Shown here one piece after another: positions 1 through 7,008 of a stretch of 16,312 bases of DNA. Both the position numbers and the translations under genes were made by a program. Numbering within the stretch: position 1 is the first letter of the stretch; each line of letters starts with the position of its first letter. Under the pieces are notes generated by a model. That model ran no database searches. It was not told the origin of the DNA and saw only the letters and a program-made list of their open reading frames with translations. The DNA lies in assembly GCA_902803455.1 (NCBI GenBank), contig CADCQC010000133.1, positions 1 through 16,312 of the forward strand, written 5' to 3'. Source of the DNA: an uncultured Prevotellaceae bacterium (GTDB taxonomy: Bacteria; Bacteroidota; Bacteroidia; Bacteroidales; Bacteroidaceae).

Positions 1-1170
1 CGCCATGCGGAGATCCTTGAGACGCTTCGCAAGGCCGACACCTTTGGTTTGAGCGACCTCAGTTACACCCTGGATTACAACCGTGTGATGGACCGTAAAC
101 GCCAAGTGGTGGATTCTTTGCGTCAAGGGGTGGAGACCCTGCTCTCTGCTCCCGGCATCACCCTGGTACGCGGCAAAGCCCATTTCACCGGACCGAAGAC
201 CGTGGCTGTAGGTGAGGAAGAATATACGGCATCTCATATCATCATCGCTACCGGCTCACACGCCAAGCGTCTGCCTGTCCCTGGGATAGACGACCCGAGG
301 GTGGTCACCTCCACCCAACTGTTGGAGAAGACATCCATTCCCCGACGGTTGTGCATTGTAGGAGCCGGTGTCATCGGGATGGAGTTTGCCTCTATCTTCA
401 GCAGCTTTGGCAGTGAGGTGACGGTAGTGGAGTTTCTCAAGGAATGCCTTCCCGCCATCGACGGCGATATCGCCAAACGTCTCCGTCAGTCGATTGCCCG
501 CCGTGGTGTGACCTTCCTCATGCAGTCAGCTGTGAAAGCCATCAACTCTGAGGGCGTGGTCTATGAGCGTAAAGGCAAGGAAGGCACCGTGGAGGCCGAC
601 ACCATCCTTATCGCCACCGGCAGGGCCGCCAGTACCGATGGCCTCGATCTTGAGAAAGCTGGTGTGGAGACCAGCCGTATCGGCATCACGGTCGATGCTG
701 ATCTGCGCACGACAGCAGAAGGCATCTACGCCATTGGCGACGTGAATGGCATCACCATGCTTGCCCATGCCGCCACCGCACAAGGTCTGCATGTCGTCAA
801 CCAGATTCTCGGACGTGAAGACAACATCCGCCTTCATCTCATCCCTGCCGCCATCTTCACACTGCCAGAGGCAGCGAGTGTAGGACTGACGGAAGAGGTG
901 TGCAAAGCAGAGGTGTCCGATTACCGCTGTCTGAAAGGCTACTACAGAGCCAACGGCAAAGCCTTGGCGATGGATGAGTCAGAAGGCATGGTAAAGGTGC
1001 TTGTGGATGCCGATGGCCATCTGATCGGTTGCCATGTCTATGGTGCCCATGCCGCCGATCTGGTGCAGGAGGCCTCATCCCTCATGGCCATGGGAGCGAC
1101 GATAGACCAACTGCGCGACATCGTGCATATCCATCCCACACTGTCGGAGATTCTGGCAGAAGTGAGATGA
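1..1170 (+). CDS. lpdA: Dihydrolipoamide dehydrogenase (E3), 5' end outside window
   Basis: FAD/NAD-dependent disulfide oxidoreductase that reoxidises the dihydrolipoyl groups of 2-oxoacid dehydrogenase or glycine-cleavage complexes with NAD+. The frame is open from base 1, so the gene is cut by the window edge; 389 codons are visible. The N-terminal FAD-binding start and the redox-active Cys pair lie upstream and cannot be checked. Visible marks, in order: the ATGS motif near 250-260; the NAD-binding fold GAGVIGMEFASIFSSFG starting at 361; a second ATGR motif near 612; the FAD-contacting AIGDVNG near 730; and the C-terminal dimerisation domain ending in HIHPTLSE at about 1126-1149, which carries the His/Glu pair that completes the partner subunit's active site. 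HxxPTxxE with this domain order favours Lpd over glutathione or mercuric reductase, although the missing Cys motif leaves other family members possible. No terminator is obvious before the next promoter. Confidence 0.9.
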   Translation, partial: RHAEILETLRKADTFGLSDLSYTLDYNRVMDRKRQVVDSLRQGVETLLSAPGITLVRGKAHFTGPKTVAVGEEEYTASHIIIATGSHAKRLPVPGIDDPRVVTSTQLLEKTSIPRRLCIVGAGVIGMEFASIFSSFGSEVTVVEFLKECLPAIDGDIAKRLRQSIARRGVTFLMQSAVKAINSEGVVYERKGKEGTVEADTILIATGRAASTDGLDLEKAGVETSRIGITVDADLRTTAEGIYAIGDVNGITMLAHAATAQGLHVVNQILGREDNIRLHLIPAAIFTLPEAASVGLTEEVCKAEVSDYRCLKGYYRANGKALAMDESEGMVKVLVDADGHLIGCHVYGAHAADLVQEASSLMAMGATIDQLRDIVHIHPTLSEILAEVR

Positions 1171-1209
1171 GCGTCCAAGGCAGGCAGACAGCAAAAATCC
1201 GCCATTTTA

Positions 1210-1241
1210 TTTGGAGGATTGGAAGGAAAACTATACTTTTG
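1210..1241 (+). promoter_or_regulatory. Bacteroidetes-type promoter of ribE
   Basis: TTTG at 1210-1213 and TACTTTTG at 1234-1241 are separated by 20 bases. This matches the Bacteroides housekeeping sigma consensus (-33 TTTG, -7 TAnnTTTG, spacer about 19-21). Transcription would start around 1247-1250, which gives ribE a leader of roughly 215 nt. It is the best promoter match in the window. Confidence 0.8.
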
Positions 1242-1261
1242 CAATAGAAAGGAACACTTTT

Positions 1262-1446
1262 GGTCGTATCGGGTTAGATCGGGATACTCATCAAATTATT
1301 TCGAAAACCGGGATTACCTCTTTTGTCAATGGCGGGCCACATCCGTAAGGAGAGCAGCATTGCCGGTGGATTACAAAGACATAGAGCCCCCAAATCATCT
1401 GAAAACGGAGTTTTCATCACATCACCGGTACGACCTTTCTTTTTTT
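1262..1446 (+). promoter_or_regulatory. Structured 5' leader of ribE, candidate regulatory RNA
   Basis: Bases 1262-1272 (GGTCGTATCGG) can pair with 1425-1435 (CCGGTACGACC) as an 11-bp closing helix with one G-U pair. The same 3' strand can instead pair locally: 1361-1369 with 1422-1430, a 9-bp helix around CCGGTG/CACCGG. The two helices exclude each other. Enclosed elements are a perfect 7-bp hairpin (1400-1406 with 1410-1416, loop GGA), a CAATG/CATTG pairing (1327-1331 with 1358-1362) capped inside by a UCC-GUAA-GGA hairpin at 1342-1351, and CGGG repeats at 1270, 1280 and 1309. A seven-T run at 1440-1446 follows. This looks like a riboswitch or attenuator, but the FMN-riboswitch signatures (GGGTGAAATTCCC-like and ACCGGCGGT) are absent. 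The family is unknown and the function is inferred from structure and position. Confidence 0.5.
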
Positions 1447-1465
1447 CACCTATCACTTTATCGAT

Positions 1466-2071
1466 ATGTTTTCTGGAATAGTAGAAGAAATGGCCACAGT
1501 GAAGGCCATCAGCCGCGATGGCGGCAATATAGACCTGACCCTCACCTGCTCCTTTGTCGGTGAGTTGAAAATCGATCAGAGCGTCAGTCATAATGGTGTG
1601 TGTCTGACGGTGGTGCGCATCACAGACGGCACCTATACAGTGACTGCGATGCGCGAGACCCTCGACCGTTCCAATTTAGGTCTGTTGGCTGTTGGCGACA
1701 AGGTCAACGTGGAGCGTTCGATGCTGATGAATGGTCGTCTTGACGGCCATATCGTACAAGGCCATGTAGACACCACAGCCCGCTGCATAGCCAAGGAAGA
1801 TGCCGACGGCAGCACCTATTTCACCTTCCGTTATGACTATGATCCGGCAATGGCCAAAAGAGGTTATTTCACGGTCTACAAAGGTAGCGTGACGGTGAAT
1901 GGAGTGTCGCTCACCGTATGCAATCCCACAGAAGACACCTTCCAAGTGGCCATCATCCCCTATACGATGGAGAACACCAATTTCTGTCAGATAGCGGTAG
2001 GCAGCGTTGTCAATCTGGAGTTCGACATCTTAGGGAAATACATCGCCCGTCTGCGGCAGATCGAGGGATAG
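1466..2071 (+). CDS. ribE: Riboflavin synthase alpha chain
   Basis: Catalyses dismutation of two 6,7-dimethyl-8-ribityllumazines to riboflavin plus a pyrimidinedione, the last step of riboflavin synthesis, in the cytoplasm. The 201-residue protein has the usual length and the duplicated lumazine-binding barrels. The first repeat begins with the hallmark MFSGIVEE and holds HNGVCLTV (42-49) with a Cys at 46, near the position of the conserved Cys of the E. coli enzyme. The junction carries GRLDGHIVQGHVD (90-102), and the second repeat has NGVSLTV (145-151). The C-terminal helix ends in GKYIARL. The ATG at 1466 is fixed by the family's invariant N-terminus. The gene stands alone behind its own promoter and long leader; the other riboflavin genes are not in the window. 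The symbol follows the ribE naming used for this enzyme (ribC in some species). Confidence 0.96.
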   Translation: MFSGIVEEMATVKAISRDGGNIDLTLTCSFVGELKIDQSVSHNGVCLTVVRITDGTYTVTAMRETLDRSNLGLLAVGDKVNVERSMLMNGRLDGHIVQGHVDTTARCIAKEDADGSTYFTFRYDYDPAMAKRGYFTVYKGSVTVNGVSLTVCNPTEDTFQVAIIPYTMENTNFCQIAVGSVVNLEFDILGKYIARLRQIEG

Positions 2072-2164
2072 TCATTTCATTTTTGGCGATTTTACGTCCT
2101 TGAATAGGCCTTACTGCGCCAATCATTTGGCCCTGTTGACGATCCTCCGCCTATATCACACCAC

Positions 2165-2692
2165 CTATATCTCGATCTCCATCATCTCACCGTAACCGAG
2201 CAGATGATCGGCGGTCTCTTTCTCGGTGAAAAGACCGGCATAGATACCGCCACATAACGCCACACCACCATGTGCAAATAAGGCCACATGGTGGTATTTC
2301 TTTTGTTTCAATTCATCAAGGAAAGCAGACACGCGCCGGTAGAGGTCAGGAAAACTCTCTCCCCCTGTCGGTTGCACATGCATATAGTCCTCATACCACT
2401 GTTGGAGCACCGGATCCTGAATATCGTCATACCGCTGCATCTCCCACTCGCCCATATGGCACTCTTTCAACCTGTCGTCGACTATCGCCTCAGGATAGCC
2501 GTAATAGTCAGCCAACCGTCTGGCTCTTGTCAACGGCGAGGTAAACACATGGTCAAACACCATGCCCTCCAGTCTGCTTTTCGTGAGCGCCGCCTCCTGC
2601 TCAAACGATTCTGCCAACGGCACATCACTCCACCCGTAGCAGACGCCACGGGGAACACCCACACGAGTATGTCTGATAATGGTCACTATCAT
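2165..2692 (-). CDS. cobC: Alpha-ribazole-5'-phosphate phosphatase (histidine phosphatase family)
   Basis: Predicted to dephosphorylate alpha-ribazole-5'-phosphate or adenosylcobalamin-5'-phosphate in nucleotide-loop assembly of B12. The 175-residue form starting at the ATG at 2692 begins MIVTIIRHT, the family's N-terminal strand and RH motif; the upstream in-frame ATG at 2728 would add 12 residues with no family counterpart. Catalytic set: Arg7-His8, the Arg of SPLTRAR (56), Glu82 in GEWE, and His141 in FAHGG. The GVCYGWSDVPL segment (16-26) is typical of CobC rather than of glycolytic phosphoglycerate mutase. It stands alone, about 3.3 kb from the minus-strand cobalamin operon at 5959-11707 and separated from it by the purine genes. 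CobU and CobS, its usual neighbours, are not seen. A general histidine phosphatase is the alternative, but the B12 genes nearby support cobC. Confidence 0.82.
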   Translation of the reverse strand: MIVTIIRHTRVGVPRGVCYGWSDVPLAESFEQEAALTKSRLEGMVFDHVFTSPLTRARRLADYYGYPEAIVDDRLKECHMGEWEMQRYDDIQDPVLQQWYEDYMHVQPTGGESFPDLYRRVSAFLDELKQKKYHHVALFAHGGVALCGGIYAGLFTEKETADHLLGYGEMMEIEI

Positions 2693-3038
2693 CGGTATAA
2701 CTTCTATTTTAAAAGTATATGATGACAAAAAAGGGGACTATTTATCATCTATACATGAATTTTGGGGCTAATTTACCATTTTTATCTTTTATACAAAATA
2801 AAATCTTTAAAAATCCATCTTTTGTTATGTATAATCTTTAAAGCAAGTCTTTGTAGGAACAGCTTCTGACTCTTTGCTCTTAACGACATACAATTTTTGT
2901 CCAATGAAAGCACCATGCTGCAAATTCAGAATAAAACTGCACGATTTTTGCTAAATAATTTGTACCTTCGCATTTAGATATAGTACGCTCAACTCTATAC
3001 AGCGCAAACTTATTGATTTGAAAAAAATAGGGACAAAG
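2693..3038. other. AT-rich divergent intergenic region
   Basis: About 350 bases without a credible gene, between cobC (minus) and the nucleotidase (plus). On the plus strand, TACCTTCG at 2963-2970 is a one-mismatch -7 element and the best candidate promoter for the nucleotidase; no correctly spaced -33 TTTG is present. On the minus strand, TACTTTTA (plus 2710-2717) is a one-mismatch -7 element just upstream of cobC, again without a good -33. The 10-mer AATCTTTAAA occurs twice, at 2802-2811 and 2833-2842, offset by 31 bases. The rest is poly-A/T rich and looks like ordinary upstream DNA. Confidence 0.4.
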
Positions 3039-4613
3039 ATGAGCACCAAGAAGATCATTTTCATCATGCTGGCTCTCGCAGCCACCTTCTTCACCTCCTG
3101 CAGTGATGAGGATAGCGCCTCTGGTTCCGAAGGTCTACAGAAGAGCATTGTCATACTTTATGACAACGATGTGCACTGTGCCATCGACGGTTATACAAAG
3201 ATGGCCGGACTGCGCGACGCTATCATGCAGCGAGACACCGTCTGGACTGGCATTGTGAGTTGTGGTGACTTTCTTCAAGGAGGCACGCCTGGAGCCCTGT
3301 CACGCGGAAAATATATTGTGGACATCATGCGCAATGTGGGCTACGATGCCATCGCACTGGGTAACCACGAGTTCGACTACGGCTTGGTGCATTTGAAAGA
3401 ACTGATGGAAGAAATGAACACCCCCGTCTTATGCACCAATTATTATGACACCGGTTCCACCACTCCCTATTTTGCCTCTTACACCATCCATCGCTATGGC
3501 GGTAAGCGTGTAGCCTTCGTGGGTGTCCTCACCCCTGAGACAATGATCGATGAGGGATATTCTTTCTTCGACGAAGAAGGTGACCAACTCGCTGACTTGC
3601 GCCCCAATGATGTCTGCGAACTGGTACAGACAGCCGTGGATGCGGCACGCAGTGAGGGAGCCGACTACGTGGTGACATTATCACACCTGGGAGAAGCGAA
3701 GCCAGCGCTGGGTATCTCTTCGCACGAGTTGATTGCCGCCACACGAGGCATCGATGTGGTGCTCGACGGACATACCCACTCTGCCATCCCTCACGATGAA
3801 GTGGCCAACCTCGACGGGAAAATGATTCCCATATCACAGACAGGCACGGGGTTTGCCAATGTCGGCAAACTCGTCATCACCACCGACGGACACATCACCA
3901 CCACCCTCATCCCCACGAAGGACATCACCTTTGAGAACATGCATGTCAGCACAACCGTCGACAGTGTACGCAAGGAAATGGAGAAAGTGATTGCCCGTCC
4001 GATATGCCATAGCGACTTCGACTTGATCATCACCGATGCCAATGGTGTGAGACAGGTGCGCCGATCAGAGACCAACCTCGGCGACCTGGTGACGGATGCC
4101 TTCCGCGAAGCCATGCAAGCCGAGATAGGGCTCTACACCGGTGGTGGCATCCGCAGCAACATCGCTGCCGGCACCATCACCTATGGTGATGTCACCAACG
4201 TGCTGCCCTTCGACAACTATATGATGATGATTGAGGCCACAGGTGCGGAGATCCTCACCGTCCTGGAGCGGTGTACCGCCGCTCTGCCTGCCGAGGAGGG
4301 ACAGTTTCCGCAAGTATCTGGACTGCGCTACACCATCCACCAGCAGAGTCACACGGTGAGCGATGTGTCCGTGCTCGACAAGGAGACTTCCACATGGCTG
4401 CCTATTGACACCAAACGCCTTTACACCATCGCCGTACCCGATTACTATAAGGGCGGTGCCTTCTTCGACTTGCTGAAAGACTGTCGCCTACTCTCCTTCC
4501 TCCCCACACTCACCCGCGACATTTTAGCCATTTTCATGGAGGGCTCCCTCGGAGGCATCATTCCCGATATCTATGCACAACCACAAGGCCGTATCATCAT
4601 CGAAGACAATTAA
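3039..4613 (+). CDS. Lipoprotein 5'-nucleotidase / metallophosphatase (UshA family)
   Basis: Predicted exported enzyme that removes phosphate from nucleotides or related phosphoesters outside the cytoplasm. The ATG at 3039 opens a clean lipoprotein signal (MSTKK, hydrophobic stretch, FFTSC with Cys21); an in-frame TTG at 3018 is less likely. Cys21 is followed by SDED, which resembles the surface-export signal of Bacteroidetes lipoproteins. The N-terminal metallophosphatase domain shows DNDVH (42-46), CGDF (75-78), GNHE (108-111), SHLGE (215-219) and GHTH (244-247), the full two-metal ligand set. The C-terminal nucleotidase domain has ETNLGDLVTDA (344-354), GGGIR (368-372), FDN (391-393) and GGAFF (472-476), the last near the aromatic substrate-stacking motif. 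Length of 524 residues is typical. Guanine deaminase follows after 29 bases, suggesting an operon for nucleotide scavenging. Exact substrate is not readable from the sequence. Confidence 0.88.
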   Translation: MSTKKIIFIMLALAATFFTSCSDEDSASGSEGLQKSIVILYDNDVHCAIDGYTKMAGLRDAIMQRDTVWTGIVSCGDFLQGGTPGALSRGKYIVDIMRNVGYDAIALGNHEFDYGLVHLKELMEEMNTPVLCTNYYDTGSTTPYFASYTIHRYGGKRVAFVGVLTPETMIDEGYSFFDEEGDQLADLRPNDVCELVQTAVDAARSEGADYVVTLSHLGEAKPALGISSHELIAATRGIDVVLDGHTHSAIPHDEVANLDGKMIPISQTGTGFANVGKLVITTDGHITTTLIPTKDITFENMHVSTTVDSVRKEMEKVIARPICHSDFDLIITDANGVRQVRRSETNLGDLVTDAFREAMQAEIGLYTGGGIRSNIAAGTITYGDVTNVLPFDNYMMMIEATGAEILTVLERCTAALPAEEGQFPQVSGLRYTIHQQSHTVSDVSVLDKETSTWLPIDTKRLYTIAVPDYYKGGAFFDLLKDCRLLSFLPTLTRDILAIFMEGSLGGIIPDIYAQPQGRIIIEDN

Positions 4614-4642
4614 AGTATATTCTTCAACCAATAATTCATCAT

Positions 4643-5920
4643 ATGAAAAAGATCTATAAAGCACATATCCTTTTTACAAAGGAGCAAAGCCATTGCGAAG
4701 TGTTTGAAAATGGTTATGTCGCCGTAGACGCCGAAGGGCGTGTGATAGGAGTGGCGAAAGATTTGGCATCATTAGATAGTGAGGATGCTGAAATCATAGA
4801 TTTCGGTGACCGTCTGCTGATACCAGCCATGAACGACATGCACGTGCATGCTCCACAGGTGCGCAACCAAGGTGTGGCGATGGACCTGGAACTGTTGCCG
4901 TGGTTGCAGAACTATACCTTCCCCGAGGAGTCGAAGTACGCCGACATTCATTATGCAGAGAAAATGTATCGCCGTTTCCTGCATACCCAATGGCTTTTTG
5001 GTACGATGCGCAGTTGCGTATTCGGCACCGTCCATACGGAAAGTACCCGTCTGCTGATGAAACTGTATGAGGAAGCCGGCATGGGTGCCCTGGTGGGCAA
5101 GGTCGCCATGAACCGCAACTGTCCGAAAGCGCTCTGCGAAGACACAGAGGCTGCCGTGGAAGGGAATGAACGGCTGATTGCGGAATTCAACCACCCCGAT
5201 GCGTTGGTACGTCCCATCATCACGCCCCGTTTCGTGCCATCTTGCACACCAGATTTGCTGGAAGCCTGTGGTCAATTGGCCCACAAATATCACTTGCCGG
5301 TACAGTCGCATCTTTCGGAGAACAAGTCAGAGATTGCCTGGGTGGCTGAATTGGAACCTGAAAGCCATAGTTATGGTGATGCCTACAACCGCTACGGACT
5401 CTTCGGACAGACGCCCACCATCATGGCTCACTGCGTGTGGACCGCAGGAAACGAACTGGAACTGATGAAGCGCAACAATGTCATGGTGGCCCACTGTCCC
5501 ACGTCAAACTACAACTTAGCGTCGGGCATGGCACCCGTCCGCACTTTCCTCGAAGAAGGTCTGCGTGTCGGACTGGGCAGCGACATCAGCGGTGGTCACG
5601 ACCTGAATATGTTCCGCATGCTGGTATATGCCATTCAGGTCAGTAAGATGCACTATGAATTTAATCACGACAAGCATTTCCTCACTCTGCCCGAAATATT
5701 CTGGATTGCCACCAAGTCGGCCGGCAGTTTCTTCGGCAAAGTGGGCAGTTTCGAACCAGGCTACGAATTCGACGCGCTGGTCATTGACGACAGCGTGCTT
5801 AACTTCGAAAACTACACCCTGTTAGAACGGTTGGAGCGATACATCTACCTTGGCGATGACCGCCAGATAGAATACCGTTTCTGCCGAGGAAAAATCATCA
5901 CAGAACCTAAGATTATATAG
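4643..5920 (+). CDS. guaD: Guanine deaminase (amidohydrolase superfamily)
   Basis: Predicted cytoplasmic zinc enzyme converting guanine to xanthine and ammonia. The 425-residue length fits the family. Diagnostic segments: DMHVHAPQ (65-72) with metal ligands His67 and His69; LLPWLQNYTFPEE (84-96), a signature of guanine deaminases rather than of other chlorohydrolase-type enzymes; QSHLSEN (221-227) with a metal His223 and catalytic Glu226; MAHC with His263; and GSDISGG (312-318) with the metal Asp314. The start ATG at 4643 gives the short strand-rich N-terminal domain expected of the superfamily. It sits 29 bases after the exported nucleotidase and probably shares its transcript, so the two could turn extracellular guanine nucleotides into xanthine. 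An 18-bp-arm hairpin terminator follows immediately. A related triazine or adenosine-type deaminase is a less likely alternative. Confidence 0.9.
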   Translation: MKKIYKAHILFTKEQSHCEVFENGYVAVDAEGRVIGVAKDLASLDSEDAEIIDFGDRLLIPAMNDMHVHAPQVRNQGVAMDLELLPWLQNYTFPEESKYADIHYAEKMYRRFLHTQWLFGTMRSCVFGTVHTESTRLLMKLYEEAGMGALVGKVAMNRNCPKALCEDTEAAVEGNERLIAEFNHPDALVRPIITPRFVPSCTPDLLEACGQLAHKYHLPVQSHLSENKSEIAWVAELEPESHSYGDAYNRYGLFGQTPTIMAHCVWTAGNELELMKRNNVMVAHCPTSNYNLASGMAPVRTFLEEGLRVGLGSDISGGHDLNMFRMLVYAIQVSKMHYEFNHDKHFLTLPEIFWIATKSAGSFFGKVGSFEPGYEFDALVIDDSVLNFENYTLLERLERYIYLGDDRQIEYRFCRGKIITEPKII

Positions 5921-5922
5921 TT

Positions 5923-5956
5923 GGCCTTACTCACGCTATCGGAATCCAGTAAGGCC
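5923..5956. terminator. Bidirectional hairpin terminator between guaD and cobT
   Basis: GGCCTTACT (5923-5931) and AGTAAGGCC (5948-5956) form a perfect 9-bp stem (18 paired bases in all) around a 16-base loop. The hairpin fills the 38-base gap between the convergent stops of guaD and cobT and can fold on either transcript. No strong T-tract flanks it, so factor-dependent or weak termination, or simply 3'-end protection, is possible. Confidence 0.6.
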
Positions 5957-5958
5957 CC

Positions 5959-7008
5959 TCAGAAATACTTGGTGATGTGCGCATGATCGAAGTCGTTCAT
6001 CTCATTGACCATTCTGACGGCAGTTTCCAAGATTGGATAAGCACAGAGCGCGCCTGTTCCCTCCCCTAACCTCAGACCGAGTTGGAGCAACGGGCGCGCA
6101 TTCATCAAATCCAACATGCGCCGGTGACCAGACTCATCACCACAATGACCAAAAACAGCATAGTCGAGAATGTCGGGATACCATCTTGACGCTGCCAACA
6201 TGCAGGCCGTCATGATGAAGCCATCGACAAGCACCACCATGCCCAGTTCTGCAGCCCTTAACATGGCACCGATCGCCCCCACCATCTCAAACCCGCCGAA
6301 ATAGCGCACCATCTCCTCGATGCTGTCGCCCGTGCGGGTATGCAAATAATGGTCTACCGCAGCCCGAAGCACCTCACGCTTATGTCGGACGCCAGCCGTA
6401 TCAAGACCAGCTCCCGCACCGATACACTCATCAAGCGGCAGATGCCCCATCAGACTCATCCAGATACTTGAGGGTGAGGTATTGGCGATGCCCATCTCTC
6501 CGATGCAGACCACATTGCATCCCTCCCGGTGACATTCATCCACCAGCATGGCACCCACATCAATTGTCTGGTCAAACTGCGCCTGTGTCATGGCGGGACC
6601 ATAGAGGAAATTTTCCGTTCCCCAGGCGATTTTGTGATGGATGATCCCTGGCACGTCCGCCAAATCATGATCGACCCCCATATCCACAATCCGCAAATCG
6701 AAACCATGCTGGCGGCACAGCATATTAACCCCTCCACCGCCATGTGTGAAATTGATCATCTGCTGCCATGTCACCTCACGGGGTGAAAGGCTCACCCCCT
6801 CGCGTTCGATCCCGTGGTCGCCTCCGAGGAGGAGATGACATGGATGCGAAAGGACGGGAGACAGCGTCTGTTGTATCAGACAAATCTGTGCAGCCAATCT
6901 CTCCAGTTCTCCCAACGAACCTTTTGGTTTGTTGAGATGATCAATCTTGTCGGTGATCAACCCGAGCATTTCCTGGTCGGGTTTTCTGATCTTAAATGTT
7001 CTCATCAT
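5959..7008 (-). CDS. cobT: Nicotinate-nucleotide:dimethylbenzimidazole phosphoribosyltransferase
   Basis: Activates the lower-ligand base of cobalamin: nicotinate mononucleotide plus dimethylbenzimidazole (or another base) gives the alpha-ribotide and nicotinate, in the cytoplasm. The 349-residue length is standard. Visible motifs: DKIDHLNKPKGSLGELE (20-36), GGDHGI (62-67), the EVTWQQ...NFTHGGGGVN segment (78-95), GEMGIANTS (170-178), and GLRLGEGTGA (311-320) with Glu316 at the place of the catalytic Glu near the C-terminus. Start is the ATG at 7008; a second ATG follows directly. It is the last gene of the minus-strand operon and its start overlaps the cbiB stop in an ATGA, which suggests translational coupling. 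The sequence does not tell which base is used. Confidence 0.95.
   Translation of the reverse strand: MMRTFKIRKPDQEMLGLITDKIDHLNKPKGSLGELERLAAQICLIQQTLSPVLSHPCHLLLGGDHGIEREGVSLSPREVTWQQMINFTHGGGGVNMLCRQHGFDLRIVDMGVDHDLADVPGIIHHKIAWGTENFLYGPAMTQAQFDQTIDVGAMLVDECHREGCNVVCIGEMGIANTSPSSIWMSLMGHLPLDECIGAGAGLDTAGVRHKREVLRAAVDHYLHTRTGDSIEEMVRYFGGFEMVGAIGAMLRAAELGMVVLVDGFIMTACMLAASRWYPDILDYAVFGHCGDESGHRRMLDLMNARPLLQLGLRLGEGTGALCAYPILETAVRMVNEMNDFDHAHITKYF

Noticed and set aside
1262..1446. FMN riboswitch upstream of ribE
   Set aside because: Expected from context, but the conserved FMN aptamer blocks are not found. It is therefore listed as an unassigned leader.
1219..1563. Open frame of 114 codons across the ribE leader
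   Set aside because: It runs into ribE out of frame and has no recognisable domain. The promoter at 1210-1241 also overlaps its start. A short leader peptide cannot be excluded but is not supported.
2118..2131. GCCAA-TCAT-TTGGC hairpin as terminator of ribE
   Set aside because: The stem is only 5 bp and no T-tract follows, too weak to call as a terminator.
3005..3012. Minus-strand TAAGTTTG as a promoter for cobC
   Set aside because: It matches the -7 consensus but would give a leader of about 300 nt and has no supporting -33 element. Chance is likelier in this AT-rich stretch.
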